Shown here: piece after piece, positions 1 through 9,110 of the stretch
How the letters are laid out: each line of letters begins with the position of its first letter
Position numbering within the stretch: position 1 is the stretch's first letter
Translations under genes and position numbers: made by a program
The notes under the pieces: model-generated
Databases searched by the model: none
What the model was told of the DNA's origin: nothing
The model's input: only the letters and a program-made list of their open reading frames with translations
Assembly: GCA_964420035.1 (NCBI GenBank)
Contig: CAYQQR010000012.1
Coordinates: 21,856-85,855, forward strand
Direction of reading: 5' to 3'
DNA: 64,000 bases
Source of the DNA: CAYQQR01 sp964420035
GTDB lineage: Bacteria > Bacteroidota > Bacteroidia > Bacteroidales > SM23-62

Positions 1-1004
1 CCCATCATGGGTCCGCCACTAATGACTTTACCCGCATTATCAGGCAAACCGCCGGCTGCATCAATTAAAGACGATACCGGTGTGCCGATACGAACCCGAA
101 AAATCCCCGGGTTCTTCAGGATACTGCCGGTGACGGTAACAATCCTGTCGATAAAAGGCTTATTCTTCTGAACGGCCTCGTAGGCTGCAAATACGGTCCC
201 GACATTAAAAACCACCACACCAACATCAATGGGCAGCCCACCTGAGGGAACCTCGCGGTTCAGAACTGCTTTGATCAATTGTTTCTCACCTCCCTGGGGG
301 TACTTTACCCGTAAAGCCTGAACCCGGATGCCTTCTTCTCTCATGGCCAGTACCTGGAGATGCTCAATGGCATCGGGTTTATTATTCTCGATCCCGATGA
401 TGGCCTGCTCTACATCCAGGGCTTTCATCATGATTCGTATGCCAACCATCAGTTCCCTGCCTTTTTCGAGCATGAGTGCATGATCGGAAGTCAGATAGGG
501 TTCACATTCCACTCCATTCACGAGCAGGTGGGTTGCTGTTTTACCCCTGGGAACATTCAATTTTACATGGGAGGGGAAGGTCGCACCACCCTGGCCAACC
601 AGGCCGGCAGCTTCTATCTTTTTGATGATCTCTTCGCGTCCCGGGTCAAACTCCTTTTTCAGGTCCTCACTCCGATCTATATCATCAATCCATTCATTCT
701 CCCCGGTCTTGATTATTACTGCTGACCTCCGGTATCCGGAAACGTCCATAACGGTGTCAATTTTTTTGACTTTTCCCGATACCGGTGCATGTACATTCGC
801 GGAAACAAAGCCATTAACAGAAGCGATCAACTGACCGGTCTTCACGGTCTCCCCTCTTTCTACCTTAATCTCAGCGGGTGCACCGATATGCTGACTGACC
901 GGAACCGATACCTGGGATGGAATGTCGTGGCTACGAATCTTCATGCCGGCTGTTATCTTGTTTTCAGCCGGGTGCATACCGCCCTGTGGAAATGTACTGA
1001 TCAT
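1..1004 (-). CDS. rnfC: Electron transport complex subunit RnfC (C-terminal part outside window)
   Basis: Peripheral NADH-binding subunit of the Rnf membrane ferredoxin:NAD+ oxidoreductase. Translating the minus strand from the ATG at 1004 gives 334 residues with RnfC hallmarks: FPQGGMHPAENK at the N terminus, a biotinyl-like segment (residues about 45-80), GLVGQGGATFPSHVK, and LLVNGVECEPYLTSDHALM. The frame is still open at base 1, so the C-terminal ferredoxin clusters are not visible. The start lies 5 bp after the rnfB stop, so the two are cotranscribed and probably translationally coupled. Very sure of family; the remaining rnf genes are expected to the left. Confidence 0.95.
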   Translation of the reverse strand, partial: MISTFPQGGMHPAENKITAGMKIRSHDIPSQVSVPVSQHIGAPAEIKVERGETVKTGQLIASVNGFVSANVHAPVSGKVKKIDTVMDVSGYRRSAVIIKTGENEWIDDIDRSEDLKKEFDPGREEIIKKIEAAGLVGQGGATFPSHVKLNVPRGKTATHLLVNGVECEPYLTSDHALMLEKGRELMVGIRIMMKALDVEQAIIGIENNKPDAIEHLQVLAMREEGIRVQALRVKYPQGGEKQLIKAVLNREVPSGGLPIDVGVVVFNVGTVFAAYEAVQKNKPFIDRIVTVTGSILKNPGIFRVRIGTPVSSLIDAAGGLPDNAGKVISGGPMM

Positions 1005-1009
1005 CTGGC

Positions 1010-1918
1010 TTAATTTTGCTTCTTGGATTCCTTATTGCTTTCTTTTTCTGAAGCACTGGTCTCTTTTTCCTCCCCGGTTTCCGCCTTCTTTTCCTTCCTG
1101 GGCGGAAAATTAATCTCATGTATCGCGTTGGTCGGGCAAACCGGCGGACATTTGCGGCATAACTTGCATTTTTCCGGATCAATATATGCAAGGTTGTTCT
1201 CCATGGTTATGGCATCGAATGGGCAAACCTCCACGCATTTTCCGCAGGCGATACATGCCACTTTACAACTTTTACGTGCAAGGACTCCTTTTTCTTCATT
1301 GATGCAGGAAACAAATATCTTTCTGTCTTCGCGGTTCTTTTTTCTGAGCTCAATGATATCCCTGGGACAGGCCAAAACACAAGCATTGCAGGCGGTGCAT
1401 TTGTCGTCAATGACCTCGGGCAATCGTGTTTCAGGATTCATATGAATGGCATCAAAATCACAGGCTTCCACGCAGTCGCCGTGCCCCAGGCAGCCGTAAG
1501 GACAGCCGGATTCCCCCGTATAAAGGCCGTGTTGTATGGAACATACCCGCGGACCTTCATATTCATTGGTGCGCGGACTGTTTTCGGGGGTTCCGTAACA
1601 ACGGACCACGGCAACCAAGGGGGCCTGTTCTTCTGTTTCCTTGCCCAGGATTTTGGCAACTTCCGACATAACTTCGTTGCCGCCCACGGGGCAATACAAA
1701 TCCGAGATATCGTCTCTCTTTACCAGTGCCTCCGCAAAGGCCCTGCAGCCAGCGAATCCACAACCACCGCAGTTAGCTGCAGGCAGGACATCTTCCACTT
1801 CGTCAATACGGGGGTCTTCATGTACCTTGAATTTTTTAGCAGCGATGTAGAGTATGATCGATGCCAGGATACCCAGTGAACTTAGTGAGGTAACAGTTAT
1901 GATAACGATGTTATTCAT
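1010..1918 (-). CDS. rnfB: Rnf complex subunit RnfB (polyferredoxin)
   Basis: Iron-sulfur subunit that passes electrons from ferredoxin into the Rnf complex. The 302-residue protein has one N-terminal membrane helix (about 5-27) and an Fe-S domain with Cys50, Cys53, Cys58 and Cys76 (NCGGCGFAGC). A Cys-rich ferredoxin region follows: Cys139/143/149/153, Cys174/177/180/184, Cys218/222/225/228/232 and Cys251/254/257/261. This is more clusters than the short proteobacterial RnfB and resembles the long forms of anaerobes. The C-terminal 30 residues are Lys/Glu-rich. The start overlaps the rseC stop by 4 bp (ATGA), indicating coupled translation. Confidence 0.96.
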   Translation of the reverse strand: MNNIVIITVTSLSSLGILASIILYIAAKKFKVHEDPRIDEVEDVLPAANCGGCGFAGCRAFAEALVKRDDISDLYCPVGGNEVMSEVAKILGKETEEQAPLVAVVRCYGTPENSPRTNEYEGPRVCSIQHGLYTGESGCPYGCLGHGDCVEACDFDAIHMNPETRLPEVIDDKCTACNACVLACPRDIIELRKKNREDRKIFVSCINEEKGVLARKSCKVACIACGKCVEVCPFDAITMENNLAYIDPEKCKLCRKCPPVCPTNAIHEINFPPRKEKKAETGEEKETSASEKESNKESKKQN

Positions 1919-2337
1919 GCTTCCTCCTCCTTCTCCACGATAAATGAAAAAGACCTTTCAATCATGTTCCTCAGGAGATATAGTCCGTAGTAGTATGGTA
2001 CCAGTAATCCCAATGAGATCAATCCGGCCATTAATTCACCCGCACCGGTGGGAATCAGGACCATCAATGAGACCAGTACAATGAGAAAGGGCAGTATGTA
2101 GCCCAAAAACAAGGCCCTGAACCCCAAAGATTGTTGCATGTGGATCTTAACCGGGTCCCCGGTATGCAGGTCCAGACCGCTTAGGGGTACGGTGACTTCC
2201 TTGTCCTTGGTATCGGGCAATCCGCAAATCCCCCGTGCATGACATTGTGAGCAGGCGCTGTAACAGGTGAACTTAATCCTGACCTGCTCACCGGTGATCT
2301 CCGCCACAATTCCGCTTTGTGATATCTCTTTTGGCAT
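1915..2337 (-). CDS. rseC: RseC/MucC-family membrane protein
   Basis: Small membrane protein of the SoxR-reducing/RseC family, usually the first gene of rnf operons in this phylum; its exact role there is not settled. The 140 residues contain an N-terminal cytoplasmic domain with four cysteines (Cys25, Cys29, Cys32, Cys38), likely to hold a cofactor or metal. Two hydrophobic segments follow (about 72-96 and 100-122), then a short acidic tail. It is the promoter-proximal gene of rseC-rnfB-rnfC: a promoter-like sequence lies at 2374-2401 and a palindrome further upstream. Confidence 0.9.
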   Translation of the reverse strand: MPKEISQSGIVAEITGEQVRIKFTCYSACSQCHARGICGLPDTKDKEVTVPLSGLDLHTGDPVKIHMQQSLGFRALFLGYILPFLIVLVSLMVLIPTGAGELMAGLISLGLLVPYYYGLYLLRNMIERSFSFIVEKEEEA

Positions 2338-2373
2338 TGAATGCTATCTGTTTGAAAAACCGACTTTCCACTA

Positions 2374-2401
2374 CAAAATTAAAAGGCTGAAGGGGTTCAA
2401 A
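2374..2401 (-). promoter_or_regulatory. Putative Bacteroidota-type promoter of rseC-rnf operon
   Basis: On the minus strand a TAATTTTG box (2374-2381) matches the -7 consensus TAnnTTTG. A TTTG (2398-2401) lies 16 nt upstream of it, slightly closer than usual for the -33 box. The predicted RNA would start about 30 nt before the rseC ATG. Confidence 0.45.
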
Positions 2402-2421
2402 GATTGCTTTTTGTCAGACTA

Positions 2422-2450
2422 TTCTAATTTATTTTGAATATAAATTAGAA
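2422..2450. promoter_or_regulatory. Perfect 10-bp AT-rich inverted repeat upstream of rseC-rnf
   Basis: TTCTAATTTA (2422-2431) and its exact reverse complement (2441-2450) are separated by 9 nt. The element sits upstream of the proposed rnf promoter and 12 bp beyond the stop of the DUF2784 gene. It could be an operator for a dimeric regulator. A terminator is less likely because the stem is AT-only and weak. Confidence 0.4.
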
Positions 2451-2462
2451 AGTTCCAGGTTC

Positions 2463-2852
2463 CTAGTTACCCGTATGTATTCTGTTCCTGCGAATGTCTC
2501 TTACATTCAGGATAATTGAGATAACAAGGGCCAGGAAAAATCCCCCCAGGGTAAGCCCGTCAACCAGGTCTGCGTTAAAATCCATCCCGCTTAACCGGTC
2601 GACCAGGTACTTGATGTATGAATTGGGCAGGTTGGAATGCCCCAGGCGGCGCAGCACATTGAAATGCCAATCGGTAAGCGGGCAGTAACCCATCCCGAAG
2701 AAGATACCGAGGATAAACCAGGATCCCCCGGTGAGCCCGAGTGTGACCAGATTTGCCAGGCGGGTCTTTCTCCAAATCCAGCCGAACACATTGAAGAGTA
2801 TCAGGGTGGTGTGGAAAACCACGAAAAATATATCGATTACCTTGTAGATCAT
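2463..2852 (-). CDS. DUF2784-like membrane protein
   Basis: A 129-residue integral membrane protein with three or four hydrophobic segments (about 5-25, 35-55 and 100-118). It carries the GYCPLTDWHFNVLRRLG-type stretch (about 56-72) that I associate with DUF2784, a family of unknown function. It is transcribed towards rseC but separated from it by 125 bp with its own regulatory features, so probably not part of the rnf operon. Confidence 0.7.
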   Translation of the reverse strand: MIYKVIDIFFVVFHTTLILFNVFGWIWRKTRLANLVTLGLTGGSWFILGIFFGMGYCPLTDWHFNVLRRLGHSNLPNSYIKYLVDRLSGMDFNADLVDGLTLGGFFLALVISIILNVRDIRRNRIHTGN

Positions 2853-2992
2853 TTTCAGGTCAGCGCCATAAATATACTAACCAGTTGCAAGTTGCCGGTA
2901 ACCTGTAACCAGAAAAACCTTAAAAAATGTTAACAAAGCTCACACTGGCCTGAAACTTGTTTTTGACTACCCGGAACCAAAAACCAAAAGCC

Positions 2993-4837
2993 ATGAAATC
3001 CATTATTATTTTAATATCTGTTATATTCTCCGTGTGGAACCCGCTGGGTCCCGACCAGAGAACTGTTACCGGGAAGGTCACCGATGCCGGGACAGGCCGG
3101 GCGATCCCCGGGGTTACTGTTAGCGAAAGCGGTACAAACAATTTTGTTTTTACCGACATCGACGGGCAGTTCCGTATACAGGTCCGTACTTCCGGCACTT
3201 GCCTGGAGTTCACCATGACCGGGTTTGCAGATTATAAACTGAAACTTGGAAATGCCTCCGAATACCAGGTCAAACTGCAGCCTCTGAAGAACCTGAAGGA
3301 TGAGGTGTTTTTGATGGAATATGAGGCGGAAGAAGCATCCAAAAGCAGGTGGGTCATGCATAAAGCTGCCGGGGCACCCTCCACCGGTTATTTGACCCAG
3401 GGAGGCAATGACTACCGGCCACCGCCCGATTACAACACAGAGGAATACGACAAGATCACGGAAAACAACTTCAAGCTGGTGAGCCATGATCCTTTGTCTA
3501 CCTTTTCCGTGGATGTGGACCGGGCTTCCTATGCCAATGTTCGGCGGTTTCTCAACGACAATATGATGCCCCCCAGGGATGCCGTTCGTACAGAAGAGTT
3601 GATCAATTACTTCGGCTATGATTATCCCCAGCCAACCAACGGGGATCCTTTTTCTATAAACCTGGAGATGGGATCCGCATCCTGGAACCCGGGAAGGAAG
3701 CTTTTCAGGGTCGGTTTGCAGGGGAAAGAGGTGAACGTCAGGGATCTTCCTGCAGGCAACCTGGTGTTCCTGCTGGATGTTTCCGGATCGATGAACTCAT
3801 CCAATAAACTACCTCTTTTAAAATCTGCATTTAAGATACTGGTGGATGAGCTGAGACCCGAAGACCGGGTAGCCATCGTTGTGTATGCAGGGGCCGCCGG
3901 TTTGGTCCTTGAATCAACACCGGGTGATAACAAGGAAAAGATCATTTCTGCACTGGAGCGTTTACAGGCCGGTGGCAGCACGGCCGGAGGTGCCGGGATA
4001 AGGTTGGCATATAAGGTTGCCAAGGAGAACTATATCCCCGGTGGGAACAACCGGGTTATCCTGGCTACCGATGGTGATTTTAATATTGGTGAGAGCAGCG
4101 ATGCAGCCATGGAAAGACTCATTGAAGAGAAGAGGGAAGAAGGCGTGTTCCTTACCGTACTGGGTTTTGGCATGGGCAATTACAAGGATGCCAGGATGGA
4201 AAAGATATCCAATGCCGGGAACGGTAACTATGCCTACATAGATAATATCATGGAAGCCAAAAAGGTTTTGGGTAAGGAGATATGGGGAACCCTGTATACC
4301 ATTGCCATGGACGTGAAGATACAGATCGAATTCAATCCCGCCCAGGTGAAAGCCTACAGGCTGATCGGCTATGAAAACCGCCTGCTGAATAAGGAGGATT
4401 TCAATGACGATACCAGGGATGCCGGAGATATTGGATCCGGACATACGGTAACGGCATTTTATGAGATCATTCCGGCAGGCTCCGAAGAAGAGGTGCCGGG
4501 TGTGGATGCTTTGGAATACCAGCAGACCAGGATCAATAAATCGGAAAACCTGATGACCGTCAAATTGCGGTACAAGGAACCCGGAGAAGATGAGAGCAAG
4601 CTTATCGTTAAACGGGTCACGGAAAAAGAGATCACACCCGGAACGCGTACAACCGGCTATCTTTTTGCAGGATGTCTGGCTGAGTTTGGGATGCTGCTCA
4701 GGGACTCCGAATTCAAGGGTCAATCATCCTATGATAATATTCTGTCCATGCGGAATGATCTGCAGAAGGATGACCCGGAAGGCTATAAGGCCGAGTTCTT
4801 CAAACTGGTGGAAACCGCGAAATACCTCTCGAGGTAG
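2993..4837 (+). CDS. VWA domain-containing protein (YfbK type)
   Basis: A 614-residue exported protein, counting from the ATG at 2993, which is preferred to a TTG 36 bp upstream because it starts directly at the signal sequence. Order of domains: signal peptide (about 1-18), carboxypeptidase-regulatory-like beta-sandwich (about 22-95), the N-terminal domain typical of YfbK proteins (about 155-225), a von Willebrand A domain with an intact MIDAS (DVSGS at 262-266), and a C-terminal DUF3520-like domain. The family probably mediates metal-dependent protein contacts at the cell surface or periplasm; the partner is unknown. It converges on recG. Confidence 0.9.
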   Translation: MKSIIILISVIFSVWNPLGPDQRTVTGKVTDAGTGRAIPGVTVSESGTNNFVFTDIDGQFRIQVRTSGTCLEFTMTGFADYKLKLGNASEYQVKLQPLKNLKDEVFLMEYEAEEASKSRWVMHKAAGAPSTGYLTQGGNDYRPPPDYNTEEYDKITENNFKLVSHDPLSTFSVDVDRASYANVRRFLNDNMMPPRDAVRTEELINYFGYDYPQPTNGDPFSINLEMGSASWNPGRKLFRVGLQGKEVNVRDLPAGNLVFLLDVSGSMNSSNKLPLLKSAFKILVDELRPEDRVAIVVYAGAAGLVLESTPGDNKEKIISALERLQAGGSTAGGAGIRLAYKVAKENYIPGGNNRVILATDGDFNIGESSDAAMERLIEEKREEGVFLTVLGFGMGNYKDARMEKISNAGNGNYAYIDNIMEAKKVLGKEIWGTLYTIAMDVKIQIEFNPAQVKAYRLIGYENRLLNKEDFNDDTRDAGDIGSGHTVTAFYEIIPAGSEEEVPGVDALEYQQTRINKSENLMTVKLRYKEPGEDESKLIVKRVTEKEITPGTRTTGYLFAGCLAEFGMLLRDSEFKGQSSYDNILSMRNDLQKDDPEGYKAEFFKLVETAKYLSR

Positions 4838-4861
4838 GAACCCGGGAACCTTATCCTACCT
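4832..4861. terminator. Hairpin spanning both stop codons of convergent genes
   Basis: AGGTAGGA (4832-4839) and TCCTACCT (4854-4861) form a perfect 8-bp stem with a 14-nt loop. The stem contains the VWA gene's TAG stop, while the recG stop lies just inside the loop edge. There is no clear U-tract, so termination in both directions is inferred from position only. Confidence 0.4.
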
Positions 4862-6959
4862 GGCTCCAATCAATCTTTTCTTTTGACAAACGATCGAGGT
4901 TTTGTCTGAGCACCCGGTTTTCCTCCCCGGCAAGGGCGGGGTCTACGTCCAGAATTTCACTGACCAAGTCGCGGGCATAATTCAGGATCTGGTTATCCTT
5001 TCCCAGGTTGGCAATCTTAAGATCGAAGGGGATACCGCTTTGCTGCGTGCCTTCTATATCGCCCGGCCCGCGCAACCTGAGGTCCACTTCAGCGATCTCA
5101 AAACCGTCGTTGGTTCGTACCATGGTCTCCAGGCGGGTACGGGCTTCTTCGCCAAGCTGATACTGGGTCATCAGGATACACCAGGATTGGTCGGCCCCCC
5201 GGCCGACACGGCCACGAAGCTGGTGCAACTGGGAAAGACCGAATCGCTCGGCACTTTCTATGACCATGACGGTGGCGTTGGGTACATCCACGCCGACCTC
5301 GATAACCGTTGTCGACACCAGGATGTGGGTCCGGCCCGCCACAAAATGGCCCATGGCTATATCCTTTTCTTCCGGCTTCATTTTACCATGCAGAACACCG
5401 ACGGCATAGCGGGGAGGAGGGAAGGCCCTTTTCAGGCTCTCATATCCGTCCTCCAGGTCCTTATAATCCATTTTCTCCGATTCTTTGATCAAGGGATATA
5501 CCACATAGATCTGCCGGCCCTCTTCTATTTGTTTTCTCAGGAAACCATGTAAACGCATCCTTTTTGCATCGGTAGTACGGAGGGTTTTAACGGGTTTCCT
5601 GCCGGGGGGGAGTTCATCGATCACCGACACATTCAGATCGCCGTAAACCGTCATAGCCAGGGTGCGGGGAATGGGTGTGGCGGTCATGACCATCACATGG
5701 GGCGGGTGGGTACTTTTTTGCCAGAGTTTGGCCCTTTGAGCAACCCCGAATCGGTGTTGTTCGTCGATGATGACCATGCCCAGGTTTTTAAATATCACCG
5801 TTTCTTCAATCAAGGCATGGGTTCCAACAAGGATATGTACTTCACCCTTCTTAAGTTCATCATGGAGCGGGGTCCGTTCTTTTTGTCTGGTGGAACCGGT
5901 CAGGAGCTGAATGTTTATGCCCAGACCTTCTGTCATTTTATTCAGGGTCCGGTAATGCTGGCCGGCCAGAATCTCTGTAGGGGCCATCATACAAGCCTGG
6001 TACCCGTTATCCAGGGCTATCAGCATGGACATCAGTGCCACCAGGGTTTTGCCACTGCCCACGTCTCCCTGCAGCAGGCGGTTCATCTGTTTACCTGAAC
6101 CCAGGTCTTTCCTGATCTCCCTGAGGACCCTTTTCTGGGCCTCCGTAAGTTCGAAAGGCAGTTTTTGCTCATAGAAGCGGTTGGTAAACTCCGCGACCCG
6201 GGCAAAAACAAAACCGGAGGTCTTTTGTTCCCTGTATACTTTCTGCCGAAGTATGTTCAACTGAATATTAAACAGTTCTTCAAACTTCAATCTGTATTCT
6301 GCAGATCTAAGGTGCTCGGGTGTATCGGGGAAATGAATGATCTTGAGGGCCTCATCGCGGGGGATCAGCCTTGCTTTTTTCCTGAGGTAATCCGGCAGGG
6401 TTTCCGGAAGATCAATATCGAAGGACCGGAAAAGGTTGCCCATCAGTTTGTACATCACCCTCGAGGTGATATAGCTGTTCTTCATCCGCTCGGTGGTTAT
6501 GTAATGGGCTTGAAGACTGGCATTTACAGCTTGTTCGTATTTATCCCATTCTTCAATTTCGGGATGTACGATATTGATGGTTCTCTTGAAGCGGTTTGGT
6601 TTGCCAAAGACTATATATTCTGTATTGGCCTTCAGGCTGTCTTTTAGCCATTTGGCTCCCTGGAACCATACCAGTTCAATGCTGCCGGTCTCGTCACAGA
6701 AATCTGCCACCAATCGCTTTTTCCCTTTACCCGGGATCAAACGCAATCCCGCGATTTTACCCCTTAACTGGATGTACGGGAGCTCGGCACTCAGCTCACT
6801 GATCTTGTAAAACTTGCTCCGGTCAACATATTTATATGGAAAATAGAACAGAAGGTCGCCAAAAGTTTTGATGCCCAGTTCTTTGCCCAGCAGTTCAGCC
6901 CTTTTGGGTCCCACCCCCGGTAAATATTTTATATCCTTATTTAGATCGATCCTGGCCAT
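4851..6959 (-). CDS. recG: ATP-dependent DNA helicase RecG
   Basis: Superfamily 2 helicase that remodels stalled replication forks and branches Holliday junctions. The 702 residues cover the full family length: N-terminal helix-hairpin-like segment (KYLPGVGPKRAELL), OB-fold wedge domain (about 60-135), Walker A GDVGSGKT (about 298-305), a DEQH box (399-402), the TATPIPRTLAMT motif III, helicase C motifs and the QLRGRVGRG motif VI, and a C-terminal RecG signature (RGPGDIEGTQQSG). The gene is monocistronic here, convergent with the VWA gene. Confidence 0.98.
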   Translation of the reverse strand: MARIDLNKDIKYLPGVGPKRAELLGKELGIKTFGDLLFYFPYKYVDRSKFYKISELSAELPYIQLRGKIAGLRLIPGKGKKRLVADFCDETGSIELVWFQGAKWLKDSLKANTEYIVFGKPNRFKRTINIVHPEIEEWDKYEQAVNASLQAHYITTERMKNSYITSRVMYKLMGNLFRSFDIDLPETLPDYLRKKARLIPRDEALKIIHFPDTPEHLRSAEYRLKFEELFNIQLNILRQKVYREQKTSGFVFARVAEFTNRFYEQKLPFELTEAQKRVLREIRKDLGSGKQMNRLLQGDVGSGKTLVALMSMLIALDNGYQACMMAPTEILAGQHYRTLNKMTEGLGINIQLLTGSTRQKERTPLHDELKKGEVHILVGTHALIEETVIFKNLGMVIIDEQHRFGVAQRAKLWQKSTHPPHVMVMTATPIPRTLAMTVYGDLNVSVIDELPPGRKPVKTLRTTDAKRMRLHGFLRKQIEEGRQIYVVYPLIKESEKMDYKDLEDGYESLKRAFPPPRYAVGVLHGKMKPEEKDIAMGHFVAGRTHILVSTTVIEVGVDVPNATVMVIESAERFGLSQLHQLRGRVGRGADQSWCILMTQYQLGEEARTRLETMVRTNDGFEIAEVDLRLRGPGDIEGTQQSGIPFDLKIANLGKDNQILNYARDLVSEILDVDPALAGEENRVLRQNLDRLSKEKIDWSQVG

Positions 6960-7033
6960 GTGAAGGGAGGACTATACGGGATTGTACGGCTCATGCGTTG
7001 CGTATATCAACCCACTCGCTAATCCCACACCCT

Positions 7034-7065
7034 AATTTAGAATTTAGAATTTAGAATTTAGAATT
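7034..7065. repeat. 7-bp tandem repeat (AATTTAG)
   Basis: About four consecutive copies of the heptamer AATTTAG in the 182-bp gap between recG and the SprB-repeat gene. It is AT-rich, has no obvious hairpin, and its function is unknown. Confidence 0.7.
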
Positions 7066-7141
7066 TTTCAGGATAACTTTATCATGCAACATTCGTATTT
7101 TATACTAAGTCATAAAAATATATTGTAAAATCCTGGAAACC

Positions 7142-9043
7142 ATGAAAAAATTTCTACAATGCTCAATGATTTTTTTGACATTATTGATTGGAACGGGTCT
7201 GAAAGGCAACGCAAACGCTCATAATACTGCCGGATACTTTTCTGTTCCGGAACATCAAGATATTTTTAATACTGCGGATACCTGCGATCTCCGGATCTTT
7301 GTCAATAAAACCGATGTAGGTGCAGCAGCCAACGCCGGTGCTTCCGTATCCGTTGAGGGCGGTACACCGCCTTATTCTTATTACTGGACCACCGGTGACA
7401 CCTCCAATGCCATATCGGATATCACAGCCGGAAGATATTACATCGTGGTCGTCGATGCACGGGGTTGCCGGGCATGGGCCTTTGTGGACATCAATAACCT
7501 TGATGGCCCCCAGATTCTGGTGAGCAATATTAAATCGGTTAGTTGCCACGGAGAAAAAGACGGGGCCATTGAAATTGAGATTATCGAAGGGACCCCCCCA
7601 TACCTGGTCCGTTGGAACAATGGGGAGCGGGGGACTTCCATAGAGGGTTTGGAATCTGCATTTTACGATGTGGGTGTTGTGGATGCCCAGGGATTGAAAT
7701 CATTCAAAAAGATCTTTGTTCCACAGCCACAGCCTTTAAATTATGAAGCAGAGATAAGTCCACCCAATTGTGAGGAATCCGATGGCTCAATGATCCTTAG
7801 TGCCACAGGGGGAACACCACCCTATACCTATACCTGGATCAAGGGCGGAGAGCAGGGACCGGAATTATTGGACAAGCCTGCCGGAGCTTATCCTTTGCTA
7901 ATTGAAGATGCCAATGGTTGTCAGGTAGAGAAAATAGTTAACCTGAGCGATATCCAGGGACCCGAACTGATCATGGATACCGTAAAAGCCGCCACATGCC
8001 AGGAAAATGACGGGGCGGTTGAGGTGGCCGTTGATAATCCCACGGGCCTTAACTTTGAATGGACCGACCTGCAGCAAAACATAGTCTCCAATGCATCTTC
8101 TGCTGCAGATTTGCCGGAGGGCACCTATATGCTTATGATCTCCGATGAGTTCAACTGTAAAACCGCCCATTCGGTAAAGGTAGAACTCAAGCGTCCTGAG
8201 CAGGAACCTATTTGTGTGGCAACCATTGATACAGCCACGAACAATAACATCATCATCTGGGAAAGAGAGGTAAACGCGGCACAATACAATATTTACAGGG
8301 AAACCGGGGAGAATAATGATTTTCTCCTTGTGGGGACTGTCCCTTATGATGCACTGAATTATTTTGAAGATACGGTAATCGATCCAAATGAAAGAGGATA
8401 CGCCTATAAAATTACCAGTATTGACGAATGTGGCACTGAATCAGTGCTGAGTGAAATGCATAAATTGTGTCACCTTTCGGTCGTTCCTCTTGATCGATCA
8501 TCCTTGCTTGTATGGGATGCATATATCGGATTTCACGGAGATTACCAGATACAGCGCCGTATAGATGGCGGGAAGTGGGAGGACCTTGGAGAAGTTACCT
8601 GGCGGGAAAGATCTTTTAATGATGAAACACTTCCTGCTGATCAGGAAGCCGAGTACCGGGTAAGGATACCCATTGGAGAACCGTGCGAGATCAAAGACCC
8701 CTTCAAAAAAGTCGGATCGGGTTCCTATTCATATACTTTGTCCAACATAGAAGACAACCGTGCATCTGCAACGGATATCAATAAACTGTTTGCAGAGAAG
8801 CTCTTCAGGATCTACCCCAATCCTTCCGCCGGCTATTTACGGCTGGTCATGGATCTCCCGGTTGATGAGGATGTTCAACTTGGGGTATATGACCTGGCGG
8901 GCAGAACCGTGTTGAAACGCCCGATCAATCCCTCGGAATTTCATATGCTTGAACTGGACCTGTCACAGCAGCCAACCGGAATATATGTGATCCATGCGGT
9001 GGGCAGATCCTTTAATTTCAGGAAGAAGATCATTATCAGGTGA
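7142..9043 (+). CDS. SprB-repeat protein with type IX secretion sorting domain
   Basis: A 633-residue cell-surface or secreted protein. It begins with a signal peptide (about 1-26). At least three SprB-like repeats follow, recognisable by GGTPPYSYYWTTGD and GGTPPYTYTWIKGG stretches and by GxYxxxVxDAxGC ends (about 45-330). A fibronectin-like region comes next (about 350-540). The C-terminal 75 residues have the type A T9SS signature RIYPNPSAG ... GIYVIHAVG ... KKIIIR. The cargo is expected to be cleaved and released or anchored at the outer membrane. SprB repeats occur in gliding adhesins, but nothing else here points to gliding. Confidence 0.9.
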   Translation: MKKFLQCSMIFLTLLIGTGLKGNANAHNTAGYFSVPEHQDIFNTADTCDLRIFVNKTDVGAAANAGASVSVEGGTPPYSYYWTTGDTSNAISDITAGRYYIVVVDARGCRAWAFVDINNLDGPQILVSNIKSVSCHGEKDGAIEIEIIEGTPPYLVRWNNGERGTSIEGLESAFYDVGVVDAQGLKSFKKIFVPQPQPLNYEAEISPPNCEESDGSMILSATGGTPPYTYTWIKGGEQGPELLDKPAGAYPLLIEDANGCQVEKIVNLSDIQGPELIMDTVKAATCQENDGAVEVAVDNPTGLNFEWTDLQQNIVSNASSAADLPEGTYMLMISDEFNCKTAHSVKVELKRPEQEPICVATIDTATNNNIIIWEREVNAAQYNIYRETGENNDFLLVGTVPYDALNYFEDTVIDPNERGYAYKITSIDECGTESVLSEMHKLCHLSVVPLDRSSLLVWDAYIGFHGDYQIQRRIDGGKWEDLGEVTWRERSFNDETLPADQEAEYRVRIPIGEPCEIKDPFKKVGSGSYSYTLSNIEDNRASATDINKLFAEKLFRIYPNPSAGYLRLVMDLPVDEDVQLGVYDLAGRTVLKRPINPSEFHMLELDLSQQPTGIYVIHAVGRSFNFRKKIIIR

Positions 9044-9057
9044 CAACAGATTTTATC

Positions 9058-9110
9058 AGGCTGTGCTTATCTTTGAGTAAAAATTTATTTCTTGAAGTTT
9101 AGCACAGCCT
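9058..9110. promoter_or_regulatory. Inverted repeat bracketing a -7 box and TTG start codon
   Basis: AGGCTGTGCT (9058-9067) and AGCACAGCCT (9101-9110) are perfect 10-bp inverted arms around 33 nt that contain TATCTTTG (9068-9075, TAnnTTTG form) and the TTG start at 9092. A -33 box is not evident. It may be an operator or an RNA structure controlling the downstream methyltransferase gene. Confidence 0.4.

Noticed and set aside
3962..4723. Long open frame of 253 codons on the minus strand opposite the VWA gene
   Set aside because: It is a by-product of codon use in the VWA gene; its translation shows no domain.
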